Origin: Wolfiporia cocos
Lineage: Eukaryota; Basidiomycota; Agaricomycetes; Polyporales; Phaeolaceae
Length of the DNA: 64,000 nt
Assembly: GCA_029448655.1 (NCBI GenBank)
Contig: JACCLO010000012.1
Span: 2,232,001 to 2,296,000 of the forward strand
Direction of reading: 5' to 3'
The notes under the pieces are model-generated. The model saw only the letters and a list, made by a program, of their open reading frames with translations. It ran no database searches and was not told where the DNA came from. Of this stretch, positions 1 to 11,922 are shown one piece after another (positions within the stretch are counted from its first letter, which is position 1; every line of letters begins with the position of its first letter). The position numbers and the translations under genes were made by a program.

Positions 1-1440
1 TGATTTTGATGCTGGTGACATGCTAGGAAACGTCTTGGCCCTCATTAATCAGGTTTGTGTAACTTCAAAGTACTGTAATTGTGAAATAACTGCTTATCCC
101 CATTCATAGATTCGACCATCTCCTCAGGCTAAAGCATACTTTGCAAAAGTCTGTGAGGAAGAGGGTATAGCCCCACTTTAACTCATCAAGTGGGTGAGAA
201 CAAGATGGGGATCTATGTACGATCTTATAACCCGTGTGATCACAAACAAAGTGGTACGTTAAATGACACTATTGTACATTTATGGCTTAGTATCTTCTAA
301 AAGCTGTCAAAAAATTTTGTTTACTCGCTGATAGTAGCCCCAAAGTTCCCAACCTAAAGGGAAAGCGGTATGCTGATTATCAAATCACCGAGCATGAGTG
401 GCAACTTCTAGAGCTCATCCAAGAGGTTCTCCAAGTGTGTTTTGACATATCCACTCCTCATACAGCTCATGATTCATCGTTTAGGAGCCATACAATGCAC
501 AGACCACATTCTCATCTGAGAACAAGCCAACTGTTTGGCGTGCTATTCCAACCCTTGAATGTCTGCAGAAGCGCTGGGAGATCATGGCACAGCAACCTAA
601 GTTCTCTCCTGTCTTGAAGGGACTTCATGCAGGTCTTGCAAAAATCCACAAGTGGTATCAAGCTACTGGACAAACTGATATCTACTTTGTTTGCCTTGGT
701 ATGTAATCATTGCTGTTCAAGATGTTGTTTATTCATAATAGCTCTTGATCCTTCAATCAAGCTAGAATACATAAAACGAAATTGGGATCAGCAGCGATAC
801 AATTCTGGCAAGTCTGCATTGGATGCTGTGGTAATTGGATTCCTTGTATGTCAAAGTAGAGCTCAGCCTGACATTGATATCCTGCCATTAGTTTGATGCA
901 TATGCTAGAGATTTTGGACTGCATACAACTGAGCAAGCTGTGCTTACATCTCGTCCGGGTAATTCCTGAATATAGCCTCATTATATGCTAAAATTTACAC
1001 ATAGAGTCCATGGAGCGGGACAAAGGATATGCTGGTTCCTGGATTAGGAATTCTATTCGTTCACGTTTGGAAAATGAAGGGAAGACCCGTGATCCTCATA
1101 GAGAGCTCAGGGATTACTTGAACAGCCCTCTGGAAGATGTTGATGACCCAATTAAATGGTGGGGGGTGAGTGCTGATCATTCCTAGCATGTACAAGTCAT
1201 GAAACTAACCTATGAATTTAGTATCATGCCACACAATATCCGGTGCTGTCTAGGATTGCTCGTGACTATCTTTGTATTCAAGGATCCTCAGTGTCATCAG
1301 AACGAGCATTTTTGAGTGGAGGTAGAACAGGGACAAAACTTCGCAACCAACTCACCCCAGAGACATTTGAGGCACTGCAGATTCTGAAGGGCAGCTACCG
1401 TAGTGGATGCATTGGTGCTAGGAACAATATAGATAGCTAG
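1..1440 (+). pseudogene. hAT transposase, C-terminal part, degenerate
   Basis: The reading frame is open at base 1 and is interrupted by short GT-AG introns (for example about 52-110 and about 1167-1222). Recognisable pieces are TRWGSMYDL, then WQLLELIQEVL, then KWYQATGQTDIY, and near the end SRIARDYLCIQGSSVSSERAF (1243-1311). That last block is the signature of the hAT family C-terminal dimerisation domain; the tail ends at TAG 1438-1440. An in-frame TAA at 179-181, just before LIKWVRTRWGS, breaks the reading frame unless it lies in an unrecognised intron. The BED finger and first DDE residues would lie left of the window. Family assignment is firm; the exact exon structure is an estimate. 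Confidence 0.75.
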
Positions 1441-1665
1441 GGGTAACTGTCCTAGAAGACCCATAGTTTGAGTCCAAATTTCTGTCCATAGATGATTAAA
1501 TCAAGCGGTTCAGTGGTCCGAACCCAGTTCGAACCGTGAACTGAACCTGCTGAACTGGTTCAGTCCAGGTTCAGGTTCAGGTTCAGGCTCTCCATAGCTG
1601 GTCTGGTTCTAGGTTCAGCCTCATACCCCCTTGAACCTGAACCGAACTGAACTTCGGCAACACTA
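1..1665 (+). mobile_element. hAT DNA transposon, 3' part (left end outside window)
   Basis: The right terminus at 1665 reads, on the complementary strand, TAGTGTTGCCGAAGTTCAG. The same terminus bounds a second element at 12265-13225, which has a perfect 8-bp target duplication. The last ~150 bp (about 1505-1665) are packed with GGTTCAGG/CCTGAACC words, the subterminal repeats expected for transposase binding. A hAT transposase with the C-terminal dimerisation region lies inside. The element appears to sit in a long LTR that resumes at 1666. The left terminus and its target duplication are not visible. Confidence 0.85.
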
Positions 1666-1799
1666 CATGCCTCATCAGGTCACGGCCATCCAGACTCACG
1701 GCTAGGACCATGTCCACCCAACCAACCGAACCCTATGCCTCCCGTCTCCACGGACCACCACCATTACTGGCTAAACCGGTCATTACCGACCAAGGACTC
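1666..1799 (+). repeat. Long-LTR family, solo LTR, left fragment
   Basis: This segment matches the reverse complement of the solo LTR near 46.1-46.3 kb almost base for base, including the words CATTACTGGC and GGTCATTACCGACC. It resumes at 9459-10085 after Gypsy element F1, which split it and duplicated GACTC. Its left end is cut by the hAT element ending at 1665; CATGCCTC (1666-1673) is the likely 8-bp hAT target copy. Confidence 0.8.
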
Positions 1800-2184
1800 T
1801 GTCACGGGCAAAAGCTTTCCCTAACAACAACGAGCCTGATCCGGTCCCCCGAGTCCCCAAGCCCAGCCAGGCCTGGATCATACCCTGGAAGGAGCCAGAT
1901 CATGCCTAGATAATGACATAGGGCCCGGTTCCCACACGGCCATGATGACCGCTACGTGTTTCATATACTACTACGCTTCTATGTTTCAGAGTCTGGCTTA
2001 GACCCCTACCCTAGTCCCACACCAGACTCCCTAGTTACCATATACGGCCATTATAGTACAAAACATGTACAAACAGCCTGATAGTATAATAGCAGGCCTT
2101 GTTCAGCTGGTAACTCCAGTCTGAACTTGGTGTTCATCCACTTCGCTCCCCTCAGTTCACTCTAAGGTTTTAGTGGCCTTGTCA
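1800..2184 (+). repeat. F1 5' LTR
   Basis: The 385-bp repeat starts TGTCACGGGC and ends GGCCTTGTCA. It matches the LTR at 9074-9458 with only scattered transitions. A TATA-like TATAAT lies at about 2085-2090 and the likely transcript start at 2118. Confidence 0.95.
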
Positions 2185-2196
2185 TAAGTTCAGACT
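2118..2196 (+). promoter_or_regulatory. F1 transcript start and self-priming site
   Basis: AGTCTGAACTT (2118-2128) lies about 33 nt after the TATA-like box. Its exact reverse complement AAGTTCAGACT (2186-2196) starts one base after the LTR end. This is the geometry of Tf1/sushi elements, where the RNA 5' end folds back to prime minus-strand synthesis. I infer the start site from this pairing; no transcript data are visible. Confidence 0.75.
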
Positions 2197-2206
2197 CCCC
2201 CTACTG

Positions 2207-4739
2207 TTGACGATCATACCGACAGTTTTACCATTTTTTATCAACAACCCTCAAACAATCACCAAAACGACGATCCTACATTTAGACGACCCCACTAACC
2301 CAGGGGAGAAATTCTTTTTTGACTCCTTTGGCGTACCACAGCTCGTTCATGAACCCGGATCTTACACTAGAGCCGACTACGTGATATGGAACGTGAAGTT
2401 CGTCGCGGAGCTCCTGCGCATTCGCATGTGGGAGCAAGACACGTTGAGGAAGTGAGCCTCATTCGTCACCGACCACGAGGGGCATCACCTGGATGCAGCC
2501 CTCAACCGACGACGGAGGAGACTAGTCAATCGAGAGCGAGACGCCTTAAGGCAAAGGTGCCTCAACATGGGCGGGAGAGGTATGTAGGTGGCATCCTCGA
2601 CGTCCCCTCACAATACGCCCTCCGAGTCGCCGACGACATGTGTGAGGAGAGAGATCAGGCCGATCACGAGGAGTACAAGAGGCTGAAAAGAAAATTTGAA
2701 GGTACGCCCTCACAAGCATACATCGAGGAGGAAGAAGTGGATGACAACTGCGGATACATCACCGTGGGCAAGGCAGAACACGACTGGCCCCTGCAGCGGA
2801 AGCCCTTTGCAGGAGCAGGCAATGGGGACGAGCTCCCCCCTATCTTCAACCTAAACATCGGCGACGATGTAGACGGAATGAACACACAGCAACCTCCCGC
2901 CCAGACCCACATCACCACACCACCACCAATCGTACCCGCACCAGAACGACAACCGGAGCGAGTCCGAGAAATGTGGGACGATGATGAGTATCCATCCAGA
3001 CCCACGTCCCCCAACTTCCCGCACCGGGTCGGCCTCTACGCTGAAGCCCTCCACAAACTCCATTACTGGAGTGACAACAAAGTAGGAGACTACATCCACG
3101 GAGTGGTAGGGTTACAGCACAAGGCAAGGGCAGCTGAAAGGCAGACGGCAGAACAGCTTGCTCCCCTCAATGACGACTCCGATACACCGTCACCGAGCAA
3201 ACGCATGCCCAACACGCTCCCCGCACCAGCCCCAAGCCCCTGAACACGATCGGGATATAAACCGCTGGAGACGGTACCAGCATATCAAGGAGAGTTCGAT
3301 ATCCTCAGGGCTAACGAACAACGTAGTGTGCCACCTAAATGGCAAATCCCACAGGTTAGCGAACGCTGTCGCGAAACCTACACCCCCATCCCCGCATCTC
3401 GAAACCCACCAGTATACACCCAGTCTCGATGACGAACGGTGAAGGAACCACCCATCTTTGACGATGACAAGGTCAAATTCCGTGACTGGTGGATGAGGAT
3501 GATACAGTACCTGGCCTCGCAGCGCCAGTACATGGAAACATTGCACGACCGTATCGAGTGTGCAATGTCGTACATCCGAGGTGACAAGGTAGACCAGTGG
3601 TTCGCGGACATGTTCACAACCTACTTCAATGAGGAGACCGGGTGGTGGGAGATCCACTTCGGATTTTTTTCAAACAGGAGCTCTTCACTAGGTTTGAGGA
3701 CCCTGATAGGGAAAAGCGGGCGCAGCGACAACTCACCGCCCTCAAAATGATCTTCGGTAAGTCAAACGAGTACTTCACCGAGATCGAAACACTGTGCCAG
3801 GAGGCAGGAGTCGATACGGACAACGAGTTCGTGTTGCAAGCCATCGAAAAGAACGTACCGTCCTCAGTATACGAGCCGGTATACGCGTCCTTCTCAACGC
3901 AGAGGGACTTCTACCACTGAAAGGTACTGGTACCCAAGAAGTATCAACCTTGGAAGGAGGCCGTCATGGACTTCGACCAAGCCCTGTGGAGGCGGGCACA
4001 AGATCGCACAGAACAGAAGGGAGACGAGGCGAAGACCAAGGGTAAGGAGAAGAAGAAAGACTCCAACACCCCGAAAAAGGTCTACAACTTGCCTGCCGCC
4101 GATCGACCATGCAAGTTCTGCGGCAAGAAAATGGGCGAGCGCCCCACGTCCGCCTGTACTTCGCCTACCTGGCACATCCCCATGCGCGACGCTGGGTACA
4201 AGTACACGCCAGGGAAAACCTACGCGGCCGCCACTAGCGGCACCACTCAAAATCGGCCATCCGGCTCGAAGCCCGCTAAACAGCAGCTTCGAGAGCTAAC
4301 CGATGAAGAGTGGCAGCACATGGCCACTGAATATGAGGAGGAGTCGAAAGACTCCAAGAAGGCAGAGGTAAGTAAAATCACCTCGAATCGGTTTCATCTT
4401 CTCAACGTCAAAGAAGTAAGCGACGACGATGACCAAGAAGTGTACGGCTCTGCGATGGACACTATGAGTCAAGCGGGGGGCTCAGAATATTCAGACGACG
4501 ATGCGAGTTCTGTATGTAGTGAAGATTCCTTTTGTACAGCCCAAGAGGAGCTCCGTGAATCCACGGCTCGCCCGGGGGTTAAACCGGGGCTTAATTCCTC
4601 TCTAGACGAAAAAATGAATGTGGATACAGAACCCATTGTCGTCTCTGAGGACATAGACATGAAAGACGCTGACGGTCAACCTAAGAAAAGGAAGATCCGT
4701 CACGTTAAGAAAAAGACAGAACCCTGGACATCTATTTAG
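2207..4739 (+). pseudogene. F1 Gag polyprotein, frameshifted
   Basis: The first frame begins at ATG 2207 and stops at 2455. Gag-like sequence then continues in other frames (about 2580-3243, 3439-3640, 3642-4739), so several indels separate the pieces; TGA 3918-3920 is an extra nonsense codon. The core around 3642-3960 (FTRFEDPDREKRAQRQL) corresponds to FDDPDLEKKAAVAAERL of F2 Gag. At 4110-4175 lies a zinc-binding motif C-X2-C-X11-C-X5-H that is shared exactly with F2. An acidic stretch (about 4400-4550) follows. The frame ends at 4739 and the dUTPase continues one frame over from 4724. F2 copies are in one frame here, so I read this as decay rather than programmed shifting. Confidence 0.8.
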
Positions 4740-7700
4740 ATGATCCTCGGGCTACGGTTCCGGAGCAGAAGAGCGACGAAGCAGCTGGATACGACTTATA
4801 TTCAGCTGAAGAAACCGTCGTTCCTGCTCATGGGAAAGAGAACATCAATACTGGCATAAAAATAAGAATGCCCGATGGAGTTTACGGTCGCATAGCCCCA
4901 AGATCAGGGCTTGCGAACAAAGGAATTGATGTCTTGGCCGGTGTAATCAATCAAGATTACACTGGCCGACTGGTCGTAATGCTAATAAACCATTCCGATA
5001 CAGACTTAGTCGTCAACTACAAAGATAGAATCGCACAACTGATTCTAGAACAAAACAAGAACCCACGCATCAAAATAGTCAAGCGCATCCGCGAAACAAT
5101 GCGTGGAACAGCAGGCTTCAGATCAACAGATAAGATCCGAGGAAGTCACATCGTGTTTGGACAAGGAAGATGCGGACGTCAAATAGCAGTCCCCGTCATG
5201 ATCCACAGTCCACACGAACAAACTATCACGACAACCGCCCTGATCGACTCGGGATCCACGGGTTTGGTGGTCGACTACGAGTTCGCCCAGAAACACGAAC
5301 TCAATATTCAACCATTGGAACGACCGGTGCGTGTACAAAATGCTGACGGAAGCCCCAATGGAGGAGGCACCATGACACACTACGTCGAGATGCAAATCCA
5401 GATTGGTACGCATCTCGAAAATCGATGATTTAACGTGAGCAAGCTAGGCTCGCACAACATTTTCCTAGGTTTCGATTGGTTGGAACAACACAACCCCACC
5501 ATCGACTGGAGAAAGAAGGCAATCGACTTCAACAAGTGTGATTGTGAACATGAACACCTCGAAGAAGGAGATCAAGTATTCATGATCGACGCTACGGTAT
5601 GGCTTCAATACGCCAGTGAATGCAAAGAACACATTCACAACTGACTCGAGATATGGGAGGCAGGGGAGACTGCACTACGAGGTGATGTCTACCCCATTAC
5701 TCCAGAACAAATTGCCGCTGTAAAAGCCACAGAAATGGATATCGCAGCAAAAAAGACGACGGAAGCAAAGACATTCGAAGAAGTCGTCCTGGAACACCTA
5801 CACGACTTTAAGGATGTCTTTGAAGAAGGCGAGTTCGACAAACTCCCCAACAGACGACCCTGGGACCATGCAGTTGAACTCCTCCCGGATGCCAAACCCT
5901 TCTGCGGCAAGATATATCCTCTCTTGCCACAACAACAGAAGGTACTAGACGAGTTCCTGGAAGAGCAACTCCGTACAGGCCGCATAAGACCATCCAAGTC
6001 GCCATGGGGCGCACCGTTCTTTTTTGTAAAGAAGAAAGACGGTAAACTACGACCCATACAGGACTACCGCAAGCTGAACCAGATGACGAAGAAAAACAAA
6101 TATCCGTTACCCCTGATCAGCGAGCTACTCAACAAGCTCAAACGAGCTAAGTTCTTCAGCAAACTCGACGTCAGATGGGGATACACTAACATCCGTATCG
6201 CTGAAGGAGACGAGGAAAAAGGTGCGTTCATAACCAACAGAGGGTTATACGACCCCCTCGTCATGTTTTTCGGAATGTGTAATGCACCAAGCACATTTCA
6301 AACAATGATGAACGACATATTCCAAGAGCTTATACTACAAGGGAAGGTCATTGTATATCTTCACGACATACTGATCTTCACCGAAACTCTCGAAGAACAC
6401 CGAATCATCACACGCAAGGTACTCGAAGTACTACGAGAACACAAGCTCACGTGCAAGCCGGAGAAATGCGAGTTCGAAAAAGCCGAGGTCGAATATCTCG
6501 GCCACATCATCTCGCATGGAAGTATCAAGATGGACCCGGTGAAAGTCCAAGGAATAACATTATGGCCGACGCCGAAGAACAGGAAGGAAGTACAAAGTTT
6601 CCTCGGCTTCGCCAACTTCTACCGACGATTCATCAAGGGATACAGTACGCTAGCACGACCACTAATCGCCCTAACAGCAGACGTACCCTTCAAATGGGAC
6701 AAGGCCGAACAAGATACATTCGATCTCATGAAACGATTGTTCACAGAGGCCCCCATCTTGGGATCCCCCACAGACACGGATTCGTTCCGGATCGAAGCTG
6801 ACGCCTCTGACTTTGCCACAGGCGCCGTACTCCTACAATGACAAGAGTCGATCTGGAGACCCATCGCATATCTCTCCAAAGGCTTTACGCCCGCGGAAAA
6901 GAACTATGAGATCTACGATAGGGAACTCCTCGCCATAATGTGGGCATTAGATGAGTGGCGACACTTCATACGGGGATCCGCTGACACAACCAAAGTATGG
7001 AGCGATCACAAAAACCTGGAATACTTCAAAACACCCCAGAAGATCAATCCGCGACAAGCCCGATGGATGACCGAATTGCAAGAATTCGACATCAAGCTCA
7101 TGCACATCCCTGGTACGAAGAACATCCATGCCGACCCACTCTCTCGACGCATCGATTGGAAACACCTCGAGGGACAGGTAGTCCTCAAACCACATCTGTT
7201 CGGGGACGAACAACCTGAAGAGGGGGTGGATGAAATCGAAAAGCTAAGTTTCATCTCCACCGAAACAATAGTTGAAGCCCAAAAGGCCCTTTACGACTAT
7301 GGGCTAGATGCAAACATCGTATTCAAGGAAGGATTAGCCTACCGAAAAGGAAAGCTAGTCATCCCTAACGACGCAGAACTCAAGGGCGACATCATATCAT
7401 CGCACCATGACTCGCTGCTAGCAGGACACCCGGGCAGAGACCGTATGCTCACCACCATCCACAAATCATACTGGTGGCCACACATGAGGAGAGATGTGAC
7501 ATTATACGTCCGAGGATGTGTAAAGTGCCAATCAGTCAAAGTAGACCACGCTAAACGAGCGGCACCCCTTAACCCCAACCCAACGCCGACGAGGAGCTGG
7601 GAGAACATATCGGTCGACATGATCACAGGTTTCCCCAAAGTACGAGGCAAGAATGCCATCCTCGTCATCATCAACATGATGTCAAAGTGGACCACTGCGA

Positions 7701-9126
7701 TCGAAACAACCGACAAGCTGACGGCGGAAGGATGGGCTAACTGCTCATCAAACACATTGTAACGCAACATGGCATCCCCAAGAAGGTATTCAGCGACAGA
7801 GGACCCCAGTTCATGTCCGAATTCATCAAGGACACGTACAAGAAGCTCGGGATCGAAGGAAACCCTTCAACTGCGTACCATCCACAGACTGACGGACAAA
7901 GCAAGCGGATGAACCAGGAGTTGGAGGTTTACCTACGCCTCTTCGCCAACAGAGATCACACCAACTGGGTGGATTTACTCCCCACGGCCACGTTCGCGTA
8001 CAACACCCACCAGAATGCGTCGACAAAGCAATCACCATTCTTCATCACCCATGGATACGAAGCAAACACAGGGTCTAATGCCCCGATGGAAGTTGACATG
8101 TCACTATCCGCGGAGAACTGGGCTGATCACTTAAAAGACGTACAGATGAAGGCGGCAGAGAGCATAGACCTCGCCAAGGCTGCCATGAAGAAATATGCCG
8201 ACCGTCAACGACAACCTTCGAGAAAATACGAAGTCGGAGATAAGGTCTGGCTCGACGGCACCAACCTTCACATGGGCACTCCATCGCGAAAACTATCCCT
8301 GAAGCGATACGGACCATACCCAGTAGCTGCCAAAATAGGCATGGGCACATACAAGCTAACGTTAACGCCTGATATGCGGGGTATACACCCGGTGTTTAAC
8401 GAGATATTACTCACCCCCTACCACGAACCCGAATTCGAACAGCAAAGAATTCAACCTACGCCAGAAACACAAATCGTGGCGACAAAGATACTCCAATCGC
8501 GAGAAGAACACGGACGAGTAGAGTACGAAGTGCAGTGGTCGGATGGATTGAAAACCTGGGAGCGTAAGCGAGAAATAGACCACTCCCAGGCTGACGCATT
8601 CTACGAACAGAATCCACGAGCACCAGGGGCTCAATGGAAAAACAGAACCATTACCGACGGCGACACCAAAGTCGTCGACCCCACAGAAGAGGACATACCT
8701 CATTACTCGGTCATGAAAAAATACGGACTCACCATAGTCTGTGCTATGCACGCCAGCCTGGACGTACTCATGGAGTGAGAGTGTCCTAAAATACGCTGGT
8801 GGCATGACAAACCGGTGCAGTTCTTCATTCCTGTAAACCCAGAAACTTACAAGTCGATGCACTTAATTGAGGTACACCGACCCATCGAACGAAAGAAACC
8901 CAATGGTATAACCTACTACGACTACCCGATGGTATACATCCACAAAATGACACGTGAGTTCGACTTCTCTAAGTATAAAGGGGCAGGCGACTTCGTCACT
9001 CCTAGACCACCGGGCGAGTACGCAACGATATTCACGATGACTCCTCGGGACGAGGAACTTAAAGGGGGGGTGATGTCACGGGCAAAAGCTTTCCCTAACA
9101 ACAACGAGCCTGATCCGGTCCCCTGA
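4724..9126 (+). pseudogene. F1 Pol: dUTPase-protease-RT-RNase H-integrase, inactivated
   Basis: The dUTPase runs about 4724-5160 (motifs AAGYDLYSAEE, GRIAPRSGLA, INQDYTGRL, DRIAQLILE). The retropepsin (LIDSGSTG) lies at about 5240. RT follows from about 5950, RNase H about 6780-7150 and integrase about 7400-8330, with HHCC then D...SDRGPQF...E. A weak chromodomain-like stretch sits at about 8479-8580, followed by an unclassified C-terminal region. Breaks are TGA at 5426, 5642, 6839 and 8776, and a one-base loss near 7740. The RT catalytic motif reads YLHD (6356-6367) instead of YLDD, which should abolish polymerisation. The last open segment runs a short way into the 3' LTR and stops at 9126. 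Confidence 0.9.
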
Positions 9127-9458
9127 GTCCCCAAGCCCAGCCAGGCCCGGATCATACCCTGGAAGGAGCCAGATCATGCCTAGATAATGACATAGGGCCC
9201 GGTTCCCACACAGCCATGATGACCGCTATGTATTTCATATACTACTACGCTTCTATGTTTCAGAGTCTGGCTTAGACCCCTACCCTAGTTCCACACCAGA
9301 CTCCCTAGTTACCATATACGGCCATTATAGTACAAAACATGTACAAACAGCCTGATAGTATAATAGCAGGCCTTGTTCAGCTGGTAACCCCAGCCTGAAC
9401 TTGGCGTTCATCCACTTTGCTCCCCTCAGTTCGCTCTAAGGTTTTAGTGGCCTTGTCA
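9074..9458 (+). repeat. F1 3' LTR
   Basis: The 385-bp partner of the LTR at 1800-2184, preceded by a polypurine run ending in GGGGGGGTGA. Its start-site word reads AGCCTGAACTT, one change from the 5' copy. It is followed by the target duplication GACTC. Confidence 0.95.
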
Positions 9459-10085
9459 GACTCATGCCATTACTGGCACGGACTATGTACTATACGGACA
9501 AAGGCCCAAGGGAGGCCTTAAACCCCATAGCACCCAGGTCAATGAAGAACACAGACCACGGGCAGCCCTTGTACGGCTGAGAACCCTAGCAGTCGCAAGG
9601 CGCTACGCACCGATCGCAGCTGATCACGCTCAATCACCCACGGCCATTACTGGCCAGTCCACGATCACTAGCTACGTCACAGATCACGGCCCGCTAACCC
9701 CATCATTACCGACTACGGCCCCGATCTACACTAGAACCCCGATCACGGACTTAGAACCCCACCATTACCGGCGAACCCCCGATCAATGAGAACCACCGAC
9801 TCAGGTCTAACCCGCTACGTTGCCATGGCCGTCCCACGCTCTACGATTCCGCGCCTGATGCCATTACAGGCCACCACGTAGCTACATAGCTTACCTCAGC
9901 GCTGACGCCTTACAGGCCATGCCTAAACATGTACAAACAGTAGTAGAGCTATATAATAGCCAGACAGTCTTGAGCAACCCTCAGACTTGTCTTGGCCTTT
10001 GCAGCCTTAGATGCCCCGGACCAGGAAGGCGCCTTTGAGCGAGCCCCCTTCCCCCGGGTGTGTGTCTAAGGTAGCGCTTGTGTCA
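9459..10085 (+). repeat. Long-LTR family, solo LTR, right fragment
   Basis: Continues the repeat broken at 1799. It contains repeated GCCATTAC(C/T)GGC words, a TATA-like TATATAAT near 9949 and CAGACTTGTCTTGG downstream of it, and ends GCTTGTGTCA. On the reverse strand the solo LTRs at 45.7-46.5, 54.2-55.1 and 62.2-63.2 kb have the same layout. No internal region follows, so I call it a solo LTR. Confidence 0.8.
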
Positions 10086-10390
10086 GAATCGACCAGAAAT
10101 CTTAGGCAGTAAGGCGGTTGCAAGATTCCTCTAATCACTCTGTATTCAAGTGCCCTAGATGCATTTCAATCTCAGATTACAATTACTCGAGGAGATGCAT
10201 CTGTTGCACAGATTGATCTGCCACTGTGAAAAAATGATAGCCATGCCAGGAATCAAACCAAAGACCTCAAGCAACATCTACCACACTATATACATGGCCT
10301 AGTGAACCACTGCACCATGGTGGAGTTGTCTAAATTGGACTTCCATTTTATATATACTTCATGTTGTAAACTTGGCTGCTGTGGTTTGAA
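10086..10390 (-). other. tRNA-like / SINE-like patch (tentative)
   Basis: No coding sequence is seen. Read on the minus strand, about 10225-10320 contains GTGCAGTGGTTCACTAGG, resembling a tRNA A box, and GGTTTGATTCC, one base from the B-box consensus. The spacing is long for a plain tRNA and no clean cloverleaf forms, so a tRNA-derived SINE remnant is the best guess. Confidence 0.3.
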
Positions 10391-10398
10391 TACTCTAT

Positions 10399-11781
10399 TA
10401 GTGTTGTGAGGTCCGGTCCCAAGGACCGCTAAAGACCAAGGACAGGACCAGGACCGGACTGATTAGGACCGATTCAGCAGTCCGGTCCAGTCCCGGTCCT
10501 AACACGGTCCTGGTCCTGGTCCTAACGGGTTGTCAATTTATACAGGACCGGTTGGGACCGGTCTGGACCAGTCCCGGACCGGTCCCAAAAGTTAGCATAG
10601 AATAGTGCTTCGACTCCAAGATTGTAAACCATGATGCACTAATTTAAACATAAAATCAAGTACCTAAGACTCCAGTGAGTGATCCAAGATGATCTGCATC
10701 ATGTATGTACCACTAGCTAAGCATCACAAAACCTGACAATAATAGTTTTCACCAGTAAAGCTTCTAATATTAATGATACAACAAAGCGCTGCTATTGTCT
10801 TGGGCAGTGCTTAACACATGCAGTCTGCTCTCATGTTATCACTAATGTTGTTGACTTGCACACAGTTGTATATTATCCTGCCCAGTAGCTTTGACACTTG
10901 CTGACACAAGCAACACTTCAAGCAACTACTCAGGGGAATATGACTCACGTGAAAGTGTATTCCTGATCTGAGGCTACTCAAGGCGTATAAGGCCAAGACG
11001 AGTCTGGGGTGCTACCCTGCTCGTCGGCCAGTATATATGCTATTCTACTGTTTGTACACTGTTTGGCTACTGTACAGTTATTATGTAAGCTGAAAGTCCG
11101 ATATTATGGTAAACCCTATAATGGGTGTAAGTACACGGCACAGGGTGTCCGGGGTCTGGTAACACGTGATAGGGTGGTTGGGGTCCTGGCACGTGACTGC
11201 TTAGGCGCGCGCTTAGATAAGATAAGGGTTTAGGCTCCGTCACACTAGTCGTTAGCTAGTTGGAGAAAATCGGCTTGTGACACTTGCACATTGAAATAGA
11301 TATATATGCAGTTCAATCTCATGCAGTCACTGGCTTCCAACCACTTAGTGGTCACTATTACTACTCATTGTGTCATACAAGAATGAAACAATAAAATCAT
11401 GTTTAACCTGAGATGTGCAGTCACCACAATGGCATATATAAATATATACCAGCTTCAGTGTACCAACCATACTGGCAAAACTCAACATTCGGTGCATCAT
11501 AGTCAATTTACGAGCTGTACCAAGTATGTTTTGATACATGTTGAGCAATAAGTGCCCTTTCGTCGCATTTTCTTACAAATAAAATCTAGTCAAGTGAATG
11601 ACCATTCAATCGGTCCTGGACCAGTTCAGACCGGTCCTGGGACCGGTATAGGACCGCGGTCCTGCTTGGGACCGGTCTCAGTCCGGTCTCTCATTGCCCA
11701 CACCAGTCCGGTCCTGGTCCTGGTCCTCGGTCCTGCCCAAAACATGCAAAAGACCGGACCGGACCGGACCTCGCAACACTA
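10399..11781. mobile_element. hAT non-autonomous element (GGACCGG family)
   Basis: The terminal inverted repeats begin TAGTGTTG(T/C)GAGGTCCGG and are flanked by a perfect 8-bp target duplication TACTCTAT (10391-10398 and 11782-11789). Both subterminal regions (about 10410-10590 and 11605-11770) are dense arrays of GGACCGGTCC-type words. No transposase is present. About a quarter of its length is a later solo LTR (10902-11282). The 8-bp duplication and TAG start place it in the hAT superfamily. Confidence 0.93.
10902..11282 (-). repeat. Solo LTR (F2-like) nested in hAT element
   Basis: On the minus strand it starts TGTCACAAGCCGATTT and ends GCTTGTGTCA, matching the ~380-bp F2 LTRs at 13903, 21345 and 30482. 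It is flanked by a perfect 5-bp duplication CTTGC (10897-10901 and 11283-11287), so it entered the hAT element as a retrotransposon and then lost its interior by LTR-LTR recombination. Confidence 0.92.
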
Positions 11782-11922
11782 TACTCTATTATGTATCATT
11801 TTTGTCACAAGCACGTCACGACCATGTGTTGTAATAGCTTAAGTACTGAGACCCACAGATGCCAACAGAGTTGGCATTCTGCCCTTTTGGTGCAATGGTT
11901 ATTGCATTACAGCTGAGCATCA

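Larger units (their letters stand above)
1800..9458 (+). mobile_element. Ty3/Gypsy LTR retrotransposon F1, full length but decayed
   Basis: Two 385-bp LTRs (TGTCACGGGC...CTTGTCA) flank gag and pol and are bounded by a perfect 5-bp target duplication GACTC (1795-1799 and 9459-9463). A primer site lies one base inside the 5' LTR and a G-rich polypurine tract (about 9057-9070) lies next to the 3' LTR. Domain order is gag, dUTPase, protease, reverse transcriptase, RNase H, integrase, as in Ty3/Gypsy elements. Several nonsense codons, frameshifts and a broken reverse transcriptase motif make it non-autonomous now. It lies inside an older solo LTR. Confidence 0.95.

Noticed and set aside
4700..4760. 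Programmed gag-pol frameshift in F1
   Set aside because: F2b reads the same region in one frame and a single-base loss explains F1; no slippery site was seen.
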